A DNA stretch of 64,000 nucleotides from Azospirillum sp. B21. Lineage in GTDB: Bacteria > Pseudomonadota > Alphaproteobacteria > Azospirillales > Azospirillaceae. Position numbers and translations under genes: made by a program. The notes beneath the pieces were generated by a model. It did not search any database, had not been told where the DNA came from, and was given only the letters and a program-made list of their open reading frames with translations. The DNA lies in assembly GCF_008364825.1 (NCBI RefSeq), contig NZ_VTTO01000024.1:1-64000 (forward strand). The letters are read 5' to 3'. Below are positions 8,763 to 17,268 of this stretch, piece after piece (the stretch's first letter is position 1; every line of letters starts with the position of its first letter).

Positions 8763-9224
8763 ATGCTTGCCCTGATCCTCGCCTTTCTGATCGGCGCCGT
8801 CGCCGGTTCGCGCACCCTGCTCGCCCCGGCGGCGGTCAGCTGGGCCGCCTATGCCGGCTGGGTGGACGTGTCCGGCAGCTGGCTGTTCTTCCTGGGGCAC
8901 CCGGTGTCGCCCTGGGTCTTCACCGCGATGGCGGTGGTCGAGCTGATCGTCGACAAGCTGCCCACCACCCCCAGCCGCAAGCTGCCCTTCCCCTTTGCCA
9001 GCCGGATCGTCGGAGGGGCCATGGCGGGTGCCGCCATTGGAGCCGATGCGGGATTCTGGATCGGCGGGCTGGTCGCCGGCGGCATCGGTGCGGTTGCGGG
9101 GACGCTTCTCGGCTATGCGGCCCGGATGCGCATGGCCGCCGCCTTCGGCCGCGACCGACCGGCCGCCCTGCTGGAGGATGCCGTCGCGCTGGCCGCCGCC
9201 GTCCTGATCGTGGCGGCGGCCTGA
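8763..9224 (+). CDS. DUF4126 family membrane protein
   Basis: A small 153-residue membrane protein with four or five hydrophobic segments rich in Gly and Ala. The early GSRTLLAPAAVSW segment resembles the DUF4126 family as I remember it. The function of that family is unknown. It follows the aldehyde dehydrogenase by 30 bases on the same strand and could be cotranscribed with it. It ends 10 bases before the convergent thiolase gene. Confidence 0.75.
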   Translation: MLALILAFLIGAVAGSRTLLAPAAVSWAAYAGWVDVSGSWLFFLGHPVSPWVFTAMAVVELIVDKLPTTPSRKLPFPFASRIVGGAMAGAAIGADAGFWIGGLVAGGIGAVAGTLLGYAARMRMAAAFGRDRPAALLEDAVALAAAVLIVAAA

Positions 9225-9234
9225 CGCCGAGTAC

Positions 9235-10416
9235 TTACACCCGCTCGAAGACCGCGGCGATGCCCTGGCCGCCGCCGATGCACATGGTCACCAGGGCATA
9301 ACGGCCGCCGATGCGGTGCAGTTCGTGGATTGCCTTGACCGTGATGATGGCGCCGGTCGCCCCCACCGGATGGCCGAGCGAGATGCCGGAGCCGTTCGGG
9401 TTCACCTTGGCCGGGTCGAAATCAAGCTCGCGGATCACCGCGCAGGCCTGGGCGGCAAAGGCCTCGTTGGATTCGATCACGTCCATGTCGGCGACGGACA
9501 GGCCGGTGCGCTCCAGCACCTTGCGGGTCGCCGGGACCGGGCCGATGCCCATGTAGTCGGGCTCGACACCGGCATGGGCGTAGCCGACCAGACGGGCCAG
9601 CGGCTTCAGCCCCAGCGCCTGGGCGCGGCGGGCGTCGGCCAGCACCACGGCGGCGGCACCGTCGTTGAGGCCGGAAGCATTGCCGGCAGTGACGGACCCG
9701 TCCTTCTTAAAGACCGGCTTCATCTTCGCCAAACCCTCGGCGGTCACGTCGCCGCGGACATGCTCGTCGGTGTCGAAGACGATGGTGCCCTTGCGCGACG
9801 GAATCTCGACCGGGACGATCTGCTCCTTGAAGCGGCCCTCGGCGATGGCGCGGGCGGCGCGGCGCTGGCTTTCCGCAGCCAGGGCGTCCTGCGCCTCGCG
9901 GTCGATGCCATAGCGGGCGGCGACGTTCTCGGCGGTGACGCCCATGTGAATCTTCTGCCACGGGTCGTGCAGGATGCCGTTCATGTAGTCGACCAGCGCC
10001 CCGTCGCCCAGGCGGGTGCCCCAGCGGGCGCTGGGAACGAAATAGGGGCCGCGGCTCATGGATTCCGCACCGCCGCCGATGGCGATCTCACAGTCGCCGA
10101 GCGCGATGGCCTGCGCCGCAGAGACGATGGCCTGCAGGCCCGAGCCGCAGAGCCGGTTGACGTTGAAGGCCGGCACCTCGATGGGAATGCCGGCGTCGAT
10201 GGCGGCGACGCGGCTGAGATAGGCGTCGTTGGTCTCGGTCGGGATGACGTTGCCCATCACCACATGGCCGATGGCGTCCGCCGCGGCGCCGGAACGCTCC
10301 AGCGCCGCCTTGACGGCGACGGTGGCGAGCTGGGTCAGCGGCACATCCTTCAGCGTGCCGCCGAATCCGCCGATGGCGGTGCGGGCGGCGCCGACGATGA
10401 CGATGTCGTTCTGCAT
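9235..10416 (-). CDS. Acetyl-CoA C-acetyltransferase (thiolase)
   Basis: A 393-residue biosynthetic-type thiolase that condenses two acetyl-CoA to acetoacetyl-CoA, or the reverse. The active-site Cys90 is in [10 protein letters not shown]. The His of GHPVGATG and the second Cys in CIGGGQG are near the C-terminus. It lies 32 bases after the enoyl-CoA hydratase gene on the same strand, so the pair probably serves fatty or aromatic acyl-CoA breakdown, with polyhydroxybutyrate supply also possible. The ATG at 10416 (MQNDIVIVG) matches family N-termini. The frame's GTG four codons earlier is less likely. Confidence 0.93.
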   Translation of the reverse strand: MQNDIVIVGAARTAIGGFGGTLKDVPLTQLATVAVKAALERSGAAADAIGHVVMGNVIPTETNDAYLSRVAAIDAGIPIEVPAFNVNRLCGSGLQAIVSAAQAIALGDCEIAIGGGAESMSRGPYFVPSARWGTRLGDGALVDYMNGILHDPWQKIHMGVTAENVAARYGIDREAQDALAAESQRRAARAIAEGRFKEQIVPVEIPSRKGTIVFDTDEHVRGDVTAEGLAKMKPVFKKDGSVTAGNASGLNDGAAAVVLADARRAQALGLKPLARLVGYAHAGVEPDYMGIGPVPATRKVLERTGLSVADMDVIESNEAFAAQACAVIRELDFDPAKVNPNGSGISLGHPVGATGAIITVKAIHELHRIGGRYALVTMCIGGGQGIAAVFERV

Positions 10417-10448
10417 GGTTGGATCCACTTCTCGGGCGGAGGGAAGGG

Positions 10449-11264
10449 TCAGCGGCCGGTGAAGTCCGGCCGGCGCTTGGCGGTGAAGGCGGCGATGCCC
10501 TCGCGGAAATCGGCGGTGGCGGCGGTGGCGAGGAAGCGGTCGCGCTCGGCGTCCAGCTGTCCGTCCAGCGATTGGGTGAAGGACTGCCGCATCAGGTGGC
10601 GGATGCCGGCATATGCGGCGGTCGGCCCGGCGGCGAGCCGCTCGGCCAGCTTGGCCGTCTCCGCCGCCAGATCGGCGGCCGGCACCACCCAGTTGACCAG
10701 CCCGATGCGCAGAGCCTCCGCGGCGTCGATCACGTCCGACAGCATCGCCAGCTCCAAGGCGCGGCGCAGCCCGACCAGACGCGGCAGATGGAAGCTGCCC
10801 GACCCGTCGGGCGTTGCGCCGATGCGGGCATAGGCCATGGTGAATTTGGCGTCGTCGGCGGCGATGCAGAGGTCGGCGGCGGTGGCGAGGCTCATGCCCG
10901 CTCCCGCCACCGGCCCATGGACGGAGGCCAGCACCGGCACGTCCAGCCGGTCGAGGATGCGGACCGCCTCGTGCAGGTGGGCGATGATGGCGCCGGCCAC
11001 CGCGGGGGCGGCGGTGGGATCGTCGTTGAAGCGGCCGACATCGCCGCCCGCCATGAAGCCGCGGCCGTTGCCGGCGATGACCAGCACGCGGGTCGGCCCC
11101 TGCCCGCCTTGATCCGCCCCCTCAGCTGCCACACTGCGGCAGGCCTCCAGCAGGGCGGCGGCGGTGGGCTCATCCAGCGCGTTCAGCACGGCGGGGCGGT
11201 TCAGCCGGATCCAGGACACGGCCCCCTCGCGGGTGAGAAGGACCGGCGGGGCGGTGTCGGACAT
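10449..11264 (-). CDS. Enoyl-CoA hydratase/isomerase family protein
   Basis: A 271-residue crotonase-fold enzyme, length normal for the family. The oxyanion-hole segments are visible as [12 protein letters not shown] and [12 protein letters not shown]. The region [10 protein letters not shown] carries an Asp at the position used by PaaG-like isomerases instead of the usual hydratase Glu. It may therefore be an isomerase such as a PaaG relative, but the substrate is unknown. It is paired with the thiolase downstream. A TetR-type palindrome lies 40 bases upstream of its start. Confidence 0.88.
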   Translation of the reverse strand: MSDTAPPVLLTREGAVSWIRLNRPAVLNALDEPTAAALLEACRSVAAEGADQGGQGPTRVLVIAGNGRGFMAGGDVGRFNDDPTAAPAVAGAIIAHLHEAVRILDRLDVPVLASVHGPVAGAGMSLATAADLCIAADDAKFTMAYARIGATPDGSGSFHLPRLVGLRRALELAMLSDVIDAAEALRIGLVNWVVPAADLAAETAKLAERLAAGPTAAYAGIRHLMRQSFTQSLDGQLDAERDRFLATAATADFREGIAAFTAKRRPDFTGR

Positions 11265-11303
11265 GGTGGCGTCTCCCTGACATCTACTGCAAGGAAGGTA
11301 TGT

Positions 11304-11315
11304 TACCGGACGGTA
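11304..11315. promoter_or_regulatory. Palindrome TACCGGACGGTA, TetR-type operator candidate
   Basis: A perfect 5-2-5 inverted repeat lies between the enoyl-CoA hydratase gene and the divergent MFS gene. It sits within GGTATGTTACCGGACGGTATG, which repeats GGTATG on both sides. TACCG-N2-CGGTA is a common operator form for TetR-family regulators of acyl-CoA genes. No tetR gene is in the window. Confidence 0.4.
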
Positions 11316-11527
11316 TGCAATGTCAACGGTCAGCTTGCCCCAACGGTAAGCCGCGCATCACGAGGGCGAACCAAATCCGGGACTTGGCTGTTGGACATCA
11401 GGCCAAGGCCCGGCTGAAAAAGGCACGAGCCCCTTTCCGGAACAGCAGAGTGGAGTCCCGTCATGCATCATCGCCCCCTGACCGGCTTACCGGCCACCAT
11501 GCGCTGACGGCGGACGGGAGATACGGC

Positions 11528-12775
11528 ATGCCATCGGTTGCGCGTTCGGTCGCCTCGCTTCTGCTCGGCGTGGCTTTCCTGATGCTGGGGAACGGCGCCC
11601 TGTCCACCCTGATCGGGCTGCGGCTGTCGGCGACGGAGTCCGGCCCGACCGCGGTCGGGCTGATCACGGCGGCCTTCTATGCCGGGCTGACGCTGGGCTC
11701 GCTCTACGCCCACCGCATCATCACCCGCGTCGGCCATATCCGGTCCTTTTCCGCCTTCGCCTCCATCGTCTCGGTGGCGGCGCTCGCCCATGCGCTGTTC
11801 GTCGACGTGCCGCTCTGGGCCTTGCTGCGGCTGGCGCAGGGCTTCTGCATGGCCGGCCTCTACATGTGCATCGAAAGCTGGCTGAACGGCACCGCGACGA
11901 ACGAAAGCCGCGGGCAGATGCTGTCGGCCTACATGGTCACGCTGTACGGCGCGTCGGGCATCGGGCAGCAGCTTCTGCGGCTGGATGACGAGGCCGGGGT
12001 GCGGATCTTCATGATCGTGTCGATCCTGATGTCGCTGGCCCTGGTGCCGGTGGCCCTGACCCGGACCACGCCGCCGCAATTGCCGAAGGTGTCCTCCTTC
12101 GGCGTCCGGCGGCTCTACGAGAGTTCGCCGCTGGGGGTGGCCGGCGTCTTCATCAGCGGGGCGATCACCGGATCGATCTATGGTCTGGCCCCGGTGTTCG
12201 GCGCGGCTTCCAGCTTCGGGGTGTCGGGAACGGCGCTGTTCATGTCGGCGCTGATCCTGGGCGGCATGGCCCTGCAATGGCCGCTCGGCAAACTGTCGGA
12301 CCGGTTCGACCGGCGCACCGTGATCATCGGCCTTTCGGCCGCGCTGTCGCTGACCAGCCTTGGAATGATCGCCGCCGCCGGACTGGACCAGCCGCTGGCC
12401 CTGATGCTGGTCGCGCCGCTGTTCGGCGGCCTGTCCTTCACGCTCTATCCGGTCTGCCTCGCCCACACCAACGACCATGTGCGGCGGGAGGATCTGGTGT
12501 CGGCGAGCGGCGGCCTGATCCTCGCCAACTCCGTCGGCGCCATAATCGGGCCGCCGCTTGCGTCGGCGATGATGTCCGCTGGCGGGCCGGAGGGGTTGTT
12601 CGCCTTCATCGCAGGCGGCGCGCTCTGCGCCACGCTCTATGGCCTGTGGCGCACCCGCGTCCGCCCGCCGCTGCCGGCCGAGGCGCAGGCGGCCTTCCGC
12701 GCCCTGCCACAGACCACGCCGACGGTCGGCCCGCTGGACCCGCTCGGCCCCCTGAAGCCACCGCTGCCGCAATGA
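11528..12775 (+). CDS. MFS transporter
   Basis: A 415-residue inner-membrane protein with about 12 hydrophobic segments and a tail of low-complexity Pro and Leu. The segment between helices 2 and 3 (YAHRIITRVGHIRSFS) and GKLSDRFDRRT in the middle are major-facilitator loop motifs. It resembles the YcaD-like group, whose substrates are mostly unknown. ATG 11528 is chosen because the hydrophobic first helix (VASLLLGVAFLMLGNGAL) starts just after it. The open frame before it (from 11300) is not protein-like. It is divergent from the acyl-CoA genes. Confidence 0.85.
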   Translation: MPSVARSVASLLLGVAFLMLGNGALSTLIGLRLSATESGPTAVGLITAAFYAGLTLGSLYAHRIITRVGHIRSFSAFASIVSVAALAHALFVDVPLWALLRLAQGFCMAGLYMCIESWLNGTATNESRGQMLSAYMVTLYGASGIGQQLLRLDDEAGVRIFMIVSILMSLALVPVALTRTTPPQLPKVSSFGVRRLYESSPLGVAGVFISGAITGSIYGLAPVFGAASSFGVSGTALFMSALILGGMALQWPLGKLSDRFDRRTVIIGLSAALSLTSLGMIAAAGLDQPLALMLVAPLFGGLSFTLYPVCLAHTNDHVRREDLVSASGGLILANSVGAIIGPPLASAMMSAGGPEGLFAFIAGGALCATLYGLWRTRVRPPLPAEAQAAFRALPQTTPTVGPLDPLGPLKPPLPQ

Positions 12776-12886
12776 AGCGGTCCATCCATACGCCAACTAT
12801 TCGCGCTGCCGGCAATCATGGGCGATGGAAGCCGTTAAGGAGTTTGGGCTAAGCTCCCGGCCGGTGGAATGCTGACTGGTGGTTGC

Positions 12887-13483
12887 ATGTCGCTTTCTGA
12901 GAGACCGTCGCCGCAGGGCGCGGTGCCGCAGAGCCTGGCCGACGATAGCTTCGGGGATTTGGTCCGGTTGGTCGCGCAGCAGCGCGACCGCGCGGCCTTC
13001 GCCGCCCTGTTCCGCCAATTCGCTCCCCGCATCCTGCAATATTGCCGGAAGCTCGGCGCCGATCAGGGCGTGGCGGAGGAACTGGTCCAGGACGTCATGC
13101 TGACCGTGTGGCTGAAGGCCGACAGCTATGATCCGGCCCAGGCGTCGGTCGGCACCTGGATCTTCACGATCGCCCGCAACCGCCGCATCGACCGCCTGCG
13201 CAAGGAGTCTCGCCCGGTCCCCGACATGGACGATCCGGCGATGACGCCAGTGTCCCAGGCGACGCCGGAGGAGGCCGCACAGCTGGTGCAGGGCAGCCGC
13301 CGGCTGCACGGCGCGATCGGAACGCTGGCGCCCAACCAATCCGAGGTGCTGCGGCGTTCGTATTTCCTTGAACAGACCCACGAGGAGATCGCCGAGGAAA
13401 CCGACGTTCCTCTTGGGACGGTGAAGACACGGCTGCGCTTGGCACTCGGCCATCTGAAGCGCAGCATGAAGGACACAGCATGA
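12887..13483 (+). CDS. rpoE: ECF sigma factor, RpoE type paired with ChrR
   Basis: A 198-residue extracytoplasmic-function sigma factor. Region 2 (FAALFRQFAPRILQYCRKLG, then EELVQDVMLTVW) and region 4 (LAPNQSEVLRRSYFLEQTHEEIAEE, then VPLGTVKTRLRLAL) are clear. Such RpoE/ChrR pairs drive the singlet-oxygen response in Rhodobacter. In Azospirillum brasilense they control carotenoid formation, a plausible link to the crt genes about 6 kb to the left. The ATG at 12887 has GGTGG at proper spacing. An ATG at 12869 has poorer spacing. The anti-sigma gene follows after 10 bases. Confidence 0.92.
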   Translation: MSLSERPSPQGAVPQSLADDSFGDLVRLVAQQRDRAAFAALFRQFAPRILQYCRKLGADQGVAEELVQDVMLTVWLKADSYDPAQASVGTWIFTIARNRRIDRLRKESRPVPDMDDPAMTPVSQATPEEAAQLVQGSRRLHGAIGTLAPNQSEVLRRSYFLEQTHEEIAEETDVPLGTVKTRLRLALGHLKRSMKDTA

Positions 13484-13493
13484 AAGGCCGGGC

Positions 13494-14186
13494 GTGACGT
13501 TCCCCCATCATCATCCGGACGACCAGCTTCTGATCGGCTATGCCAGCGGACAGGAGCGGGTGGGCAAGTCGCTGCTGGTGGCGACGCACCTCGCCTATTG
13601 TCCCGACTGCCGCCGCCGCGTCGCTGCCTTCGAGGCACTGTGCGGCAGCTGGTTCGAGGAACTGCCCGGCGAGGCCGCCGCCGATCTGGACGGACTGCTC
13701 GACCGGATGGACGGGCTGCTGGTCGCCCCGCCGGCAACGGCGGACAAATCCGCGGATGCGGAGGCTCCGCGCCTGTTCGACGTTGCCGGGGAGCCCGCTG
13801 GCCGGCTGGTGCCGGAACCTCTGCGCAGTTGGTTGCCGGAGGCGATCGACAGTCCGGTGGATTGCGGGTCCTGGACGGAACTGTCGCCGGGCGTCTGGCT
13901 GTCGGCGTGGCAGCGGACGCTGGCCGGCACCAACATCTGCCTGCTGCGGATGGCGCATGACGCACCGGTTCCGGCGCACCGGCACACGGCCGATGAACTC
14001 CTCCTGGTGCTGCGCGGTGCCTTCAGCGACGAATACGGCCACTATGAGCTGGGCGATGTCGCCCACTATGTCGCCCCCACCGACCACCATGCCCGCGGCG
14101 CCAGCAAGGAGGATTGCATCTGCCTGTTCCTGCTGGACGGTGATCTGATCTTCCTCGATGGCGAGGAGGAACGGCGGGCGGGCTGA
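13494..14186 (+). CDS. chrR: ChrR-type zinc anti-sigma factor with cupin domain
   Basis: A 230-residue partner of the sigma factor just upstream. The N-terminal zinc anti-sigma domain has the H-x3-C-x2-C motif (His32, Cys36, Cys39; HLAYCPDC). A C-terminal cupin-like half carries AHRHTADELLLVLRG. This is the ChrR architecture: the first domain binds RpoE, and the cupin half is needed to release it on singlet oxygen. It starts with GTG at 13494, with AAAGG eight bases upstream. No other ATG would keep the zinc motif. Confidence 0.9.
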   Translation: MTFPHHHPDDQLLIGYASGQERVGKSLLVATHLAYCPDCRRRVAAFEALCGSWFEELPGEAAADLDGLLDRMDGLLVAPPATADKSADAEAPRLFDVAGEPAGRLVPEPLRSWLPEAIDSPVDCGSWTELSPGVWLSAWQRTLAGTNICLLRMAHDAPVPAHRHTADELLLVLRGAFSDEYGHYELGDVAHYVAPTDHHARGASKEDCICLFLLDGDLIFLDGEEERRAG

Positions 14187-14210
14187 CCGCCGCCCGCCCG
14201 ATTTCCTGCC

Positions 14211-14492
14211 CTACTCCACGAGGTCGGCGTAGTCGGGATGGCGCTTGATGTAGCCGTCGATGAAGGAGCAGAGCGGCAGCGCCTTCTTTCCTTGCGCGCG
14301 GACATCCTCCAGCGCGCCCTTCGCCAATGCCGACCCGACACCCTTGCCGGACATGCTTTCCGGCACGTGGGTGTGGGTGAAGACGATCTTGCCGTCCCGC
14401 AGCTCGTACTCCGCCACCGCGGTGGCACCGTCGATGGTCAGCTCGTACCGGTTGAGCTGTTCGTTGTTCCGCACGGTTTCAGTCACGCTCAT
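14211..14492 (-). CDS. Small GNAT-type N-acetyltransferase
   Basis: A 93-residue single-domain protein of the Gcn5-related small acetyltransferase group (YidJ-like). The acetyl-CoA loop is seen as ESMSGKGVGSALAKGAL, preceded by the strand IVFTHTHVP and followed by CSFIDGYIKRHPDYADLV. The length is right for this compact family. Its substrate is unknown. It lies convergent to chrR with a 24-base gap. Confidence 0.88.
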   Translation of the reverse strand: MSVTETVRNNEQLNRYELTIDGATAVAEYELRDGKIVFTHTHVPESMSGKGVGSALAKGALEDVRAQGKKALPLCSFIDGYIKRHPDYADLVE

Positions 14493-14546
14493 GGGAGTCC
14501 CGCCCTTTCCTGACCAGTCGTTCGATGACCAACGAATGCCCGAACC

Positions 14547-15332
14547 TCAGCCGACCATCAAGGATTCCGCCCCGTCGATCCAGACCGGCGTGCCGCTGAT
14601 GTGCTTTGCCCGGTCCGACGCCAGGAACAGGGCGAGTTCCGCCACGTCGAAGCTGTCGCCTGATTTCCCGTCGGTCAGGGGCACCTTGCCCTCGGGATAC
14701 TCAATCGGCACCCGCAGGGACTCGAGGTTGCGGGGCTGGGTGTTGTCGGGGATTTCCGTATCGATGATGCCGGGACAGATGGCGTTGACGCGGATGCGGT
14801 CCTTCGCCAGTTCCAGGGCCAGCATCTTCACCATCGCCAGCTGGGCCGCCTTGGTGCAGGAGTAGGCGGTGGCGCCCGTGTTGCTGAACACCCGCGTGCC
14901 GTTGATCGACGCCGTGACGATCACCGAGCCGCCGCCAGCCTTCTTCAAATGCGGAACGGCATGGTGCAGCGTCAGGTAGGTGCCGCGCAGGTTGGTGTTG
15001 ATGGTCCGGTCCCATTCCTCGGGCGTCAGTTCGTCGATGGCGGCCCAGACGCCGTTGATGCCGGCGTTGGCGAAGACGATGTCGATCCGCCCATACTCCG
15101 CCGCCAGCCGGTCCACCGCTTGCCGCATCGCCGCGTCGTCGCCGACATCGGCGGTCAGCGCCAGCGCCTTGCCGCCGGCAGCAACGATCTCCTCGGCGGT
15201 CTTGCGGATCTCGTCCTCGGTGCGGCTCAACACCCCGACGCTGGCCCCGGCCCTGGCGAACAGCACTGCGGACGCCTTGCCGATCCCCGACCCGGCACCG
15301 GTGACCAGCGCCACCTTCCCCGACAACTCCAT
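14547..15332 (-). CDS. Short-chain dehydrogenase/reductase
   Basis: A 261-residue classical SDR. The cofactor loop TGAGSGIGK is at about 10-18, NAG lies on the fourth strand, the catalytic Ser is in VTASINGT, and the Y-x3-K is YSCTK. The C-terminal GTPVWIDGAESLMVG is typical of this family. The substrate is unknown. ATG 15332 (MELSGKVALVTG) is preferred to the frame start at 15374, which would lie inside a leader hairpin. It is monocistronic as far as can be seen. Confidence 0.9.
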   Translation of the reverse strand: MELSGKVALVTGAGSGIGKASAVLFARAGASVGVLSRTEDEIRKTAEEIVAAGGKALALTADVGDDAAMRQAVDRLAAEYGRIDIVFANAGINGVWAAIDELTPEEWDRTINTNLRGTYLTLHHAVPHLKKAGGGSVIVTASINGTRVFSNTGATAYSCTKAAQLAMVKMLALELAKDRIRVNAICPGIIDTEIPDNTQPRNLESLRVPIEYPEGKVPLTDGKSGDSFDVAELALFLASDRAKHISGTPVWIDGAESLMVG

Positions 15333-15360
15333 GACCTTCGACTCCAACCAAGACTGAAGA

Positions 15361-15402
15361 GACGGGAAAGCCAACCGTGCATCCGGCGGTTCGGTTCCCG
15401 TC
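15361..15402. other. Two-tier hairpin in leader of SDR gene
   Basis: GACGGGAA (15361-15368) pairs with TTCCCGTC (15395-15402). Inside it AACCG pairs with CGGTT, with a small internal loop. It starts about 28 bases upstream of the SDR start, so it would form in that gene's 5' untranslated RNA. Its function is unknown. Confidence 0.4.
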
Positions 15403-15649
15403 TTTCGCCCGTGTCATTGGCCGATGCAATTCCGGTTAGGATGGAGATGCGGAGCGCAGGAAGCGCGAATGATCGCTGAATCGAGACATAGGGCATGGTC
15501 CCAATGTTCATGCACACATGCGATGTCATACATCAGAGGTCTTGACTCGGACGCTCTGCTTGTTGTGCACTGCAACATAACCATGAAATGAACCCGAACG
15601 GCGGAGGTCAAACGGGGTCGCCCGCAACATTCCTGACTCTGGAGATGTC

Positions 15650-15844
15650 ATGATCGAGTTGCTCTTCGTGGTCTGCCTCGTATCCAGCCCCGACCGCTGC
15701 ACTGTCGAACGCCCGTCGTTCCAGGAGCCTTTCGCCAACGTGATGGCCTGTTCGCGCAACGGCATGTTCCGGGCTGCCGAATGGGCGGAACAGCATCCGA
15801 AATACACAGTCCGCCGCTGGAAGTGCGAACCGCGTCAGGTCTGA
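15650..15844 (+). CDS. Small hypothetical protein with four cysteines
   Basis: A 64-residue protein I do not recognise. The first 12 residues are hydrophobic (IELLFVVCLVSS). Four cysteines (9, 17, 34, 59) and the ending W-AEQHP-KYTVRRWKC look deliberate and not like chance frame usage. GGAG lies about six bases before the ATG. It stands alone between the SDR gene and another small Cys protein on the same strand. A periplasmic or membrane-linked location is possible. Confidence 0.55.
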   Translation: MIELLFVVCLVSSPDRCTVERPSFQEPFANVMACSRNGMFRAAEWAEQHPKYTVRRWKCEPRQV

Positions 15845-16033
15845 CCCGGCGGACGCCTCTATTCCCGTACGGCGTCCTCACCCTCCCTCGCATCCACTCC
15901 AAAGGAGACCCCACTCCTTTGGGGTGGACGCGCTCAATCCGTATCGGTGATTGTTGCGTATAGCAATCATTGTGGGTGAACGGTCGCGGCTTTCCGGCTG
16001 CGATCGGCGGGCAACAGGGGGAGAATTCCGGGC

Positions 16034-16393
16034 ATGCCAGTTCGCATCGCGCTTGTCCTCACGGCAATCGTCCTCGGCACGACTCCGCTGTCGGCGCTTC
16101 CCGCCGCTGCCGGTCCGGCCAACGACTATCCCACGGCGGCGCGGGCCGATTACGTGATCGCCTGCATGGCATCCAACGGCCAGTCGCACATCGTCATGGA
16201 GAAATGCGCCTGCAGCATCGACGCCATCGCCGACCGCATCACCTATGACGACTACACCGCCATCGAAACGGTGAAGGTGATGGCCGACATGCCGGGCGAG
16301 CGGGCCGGGATCTTCCGCAGTTCCGGCTGGGCCAAGGACCTGATGGACCGCTTCCGCCAGGCCCAGGTCGCCGCCGACCGCCAGTGCTTCTGA
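16034..16393 (+). CDS. Hypothetical secreted protein, four cysteines
   Basis: A 119-residue protein with a clear signal peptide (hydrophobic 5-25, cleavage probably after AAAG). The mature part has Cys44, Cys58, Cys60 and Cys118 and the block CACSIDAIADRITYDDY. The even cysteine number suggests disulfides in the periplasm. GGGGAG lies nine bases before the ATG. It converges on the SoxYZ-like gene, 40 bases away, so it may belong with the periplasmic quinoprotein genes. The function is unknown. Confidence 0.7.
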   Translation: MPVRIALVLTAIVLGTTPLSALPAAAGPANDYPTAARADYVIACMASNGQSHIVMEKCACSIDAIADRITYDDYTAIETVKVMADMPGERAGIFRSSGWAKDLMDRFRQAQVAADRQCF

Positions 16394-16432
16394 GGCAAGT
16401 GCTTCCGAGGCGCGCCGCCTTGCGGTTTGCCG

Positions 16433-17242
16433 TCAACCGCCCCCGGCCGCCAGCGGAACCGTCCGGGTGAAGGTGGCGCCCTTGGTGTCTTGGGCGGTCA
16501 CCTCCAGGCTGCCGCCCTCGACGGGGATGAAGCTGAAGCGCAGGTTCGGATCCTCGCTGATGGAGATGTCGGTGTCCGCCTCCAGAACCGTCTGTCCGCC
16601 GATGCGGATGGTGATGGACTGGATGTAATGGGCGGGGATGTAGGTGCGGCTGACCTGATCGAACTGCAGGCCGCTGGCATTGGGATGGCTGATCAACAGC
16701 TGCGCGTCGGCCGCGCTGCCGGCACCGGCCGTCTCCGGCAGTTTCACCTTGATGCGGCCGAGCCGCGCCATCGCCTCCTGCGGGTCCTTGAGGGCCGGGG
16801 CCGAACAGCCGCCGGCCGCCTTTACGAAGGCCTGCGTCATCAGCAGGCGCCCGTCCTGCGTTTCGCCCACGGCGTGGAGATTGGTGTATTCGTTGACGCG
16901 CAGGCGGGTCTCGATGGTGCTGCCGGCGCTGGCCGGGCCATAGCGGAAGGTGGCGGCCAGCGGCACCGGGTTCTTGTCGACCAGCAGCGACAGCGACTTC
17001 AGGCGAAGGGATGGATCGACCTCCACCCGCACCGGCACCAGCGCCGCGTCGTGGGCGCGCGCCGGGGCGTCGATCCGCATCCGGTTGCCGGCCTCCTCGA
17101 CCGGACGGTCCTTGAAATACATGTCGCGCAGCAGGTCCCAGCGTGCGGCATCCTCCGCCGCATCGCCGGCGGCGAGCGCCGGCATGGACAGCATCATCAG
17201 GAACCCGCCAAGACTCAGCTTCCGCATCGGATGTCCGGTCAT
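16433..17242 (-). CDS. Quinoprotein dehydrogenase-associated SoxYZ-like carrier
   Basis: A 269-residue exported protein: signal peptide (about 6-25), a SoxY-like half, and a SoxZ-like half (HPNASGLQFDQ to VTAQDTKGA). The only cysteine is Cys146 in the GGCSAP loop, at the place where SoxY carries its sulfur intermediate. Fused SoxYZ carriers of this type occur beside PQQ-dependent dehydrogenases, where their cargo is unproven. ATG 17242 follows GGAGGGAGGAAGCG, a strong ribosome site. It is the last gene of the mptG-mtdB-mch operon, 26 bases after the metallo-hydrolase gene. Confidence 0.87.
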   Translation of the reverse strand: MTGHPMRKLSLGGFLMMLSMPALAAGDAAEDAARWDLLRDMYFKDRPVEEAGNRMRIDAPARAHDAALVPVRVEVDPSLRLKSLSLLVDKNPVPLAATFRYGPASAGSTIETRLRVNEYTNLHAVGETQDGRLLMTQAFVKAAGGCSAPALKDPQEAMARLGRIKVKLPETAGAGSAADAQLLISHPNASGLQFDQVSRTYIPAHYIQSITIRIGGQTVLEADTDISISEDPNLRFSFIPVEGGSLEVTAQDTKGATFTRTVPLAAGGG

Positions 17243-17268
17243 CGCTTCCTCCCTCCGGTATCGCGCTC

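Noticed and set aside
12790-12886. Possible RpoE-type autoregulated promoter before the sigma gene
   Set aside because: AATC and TTAAGG segments occur, but spacing and bases do not match the known consensus well enough.
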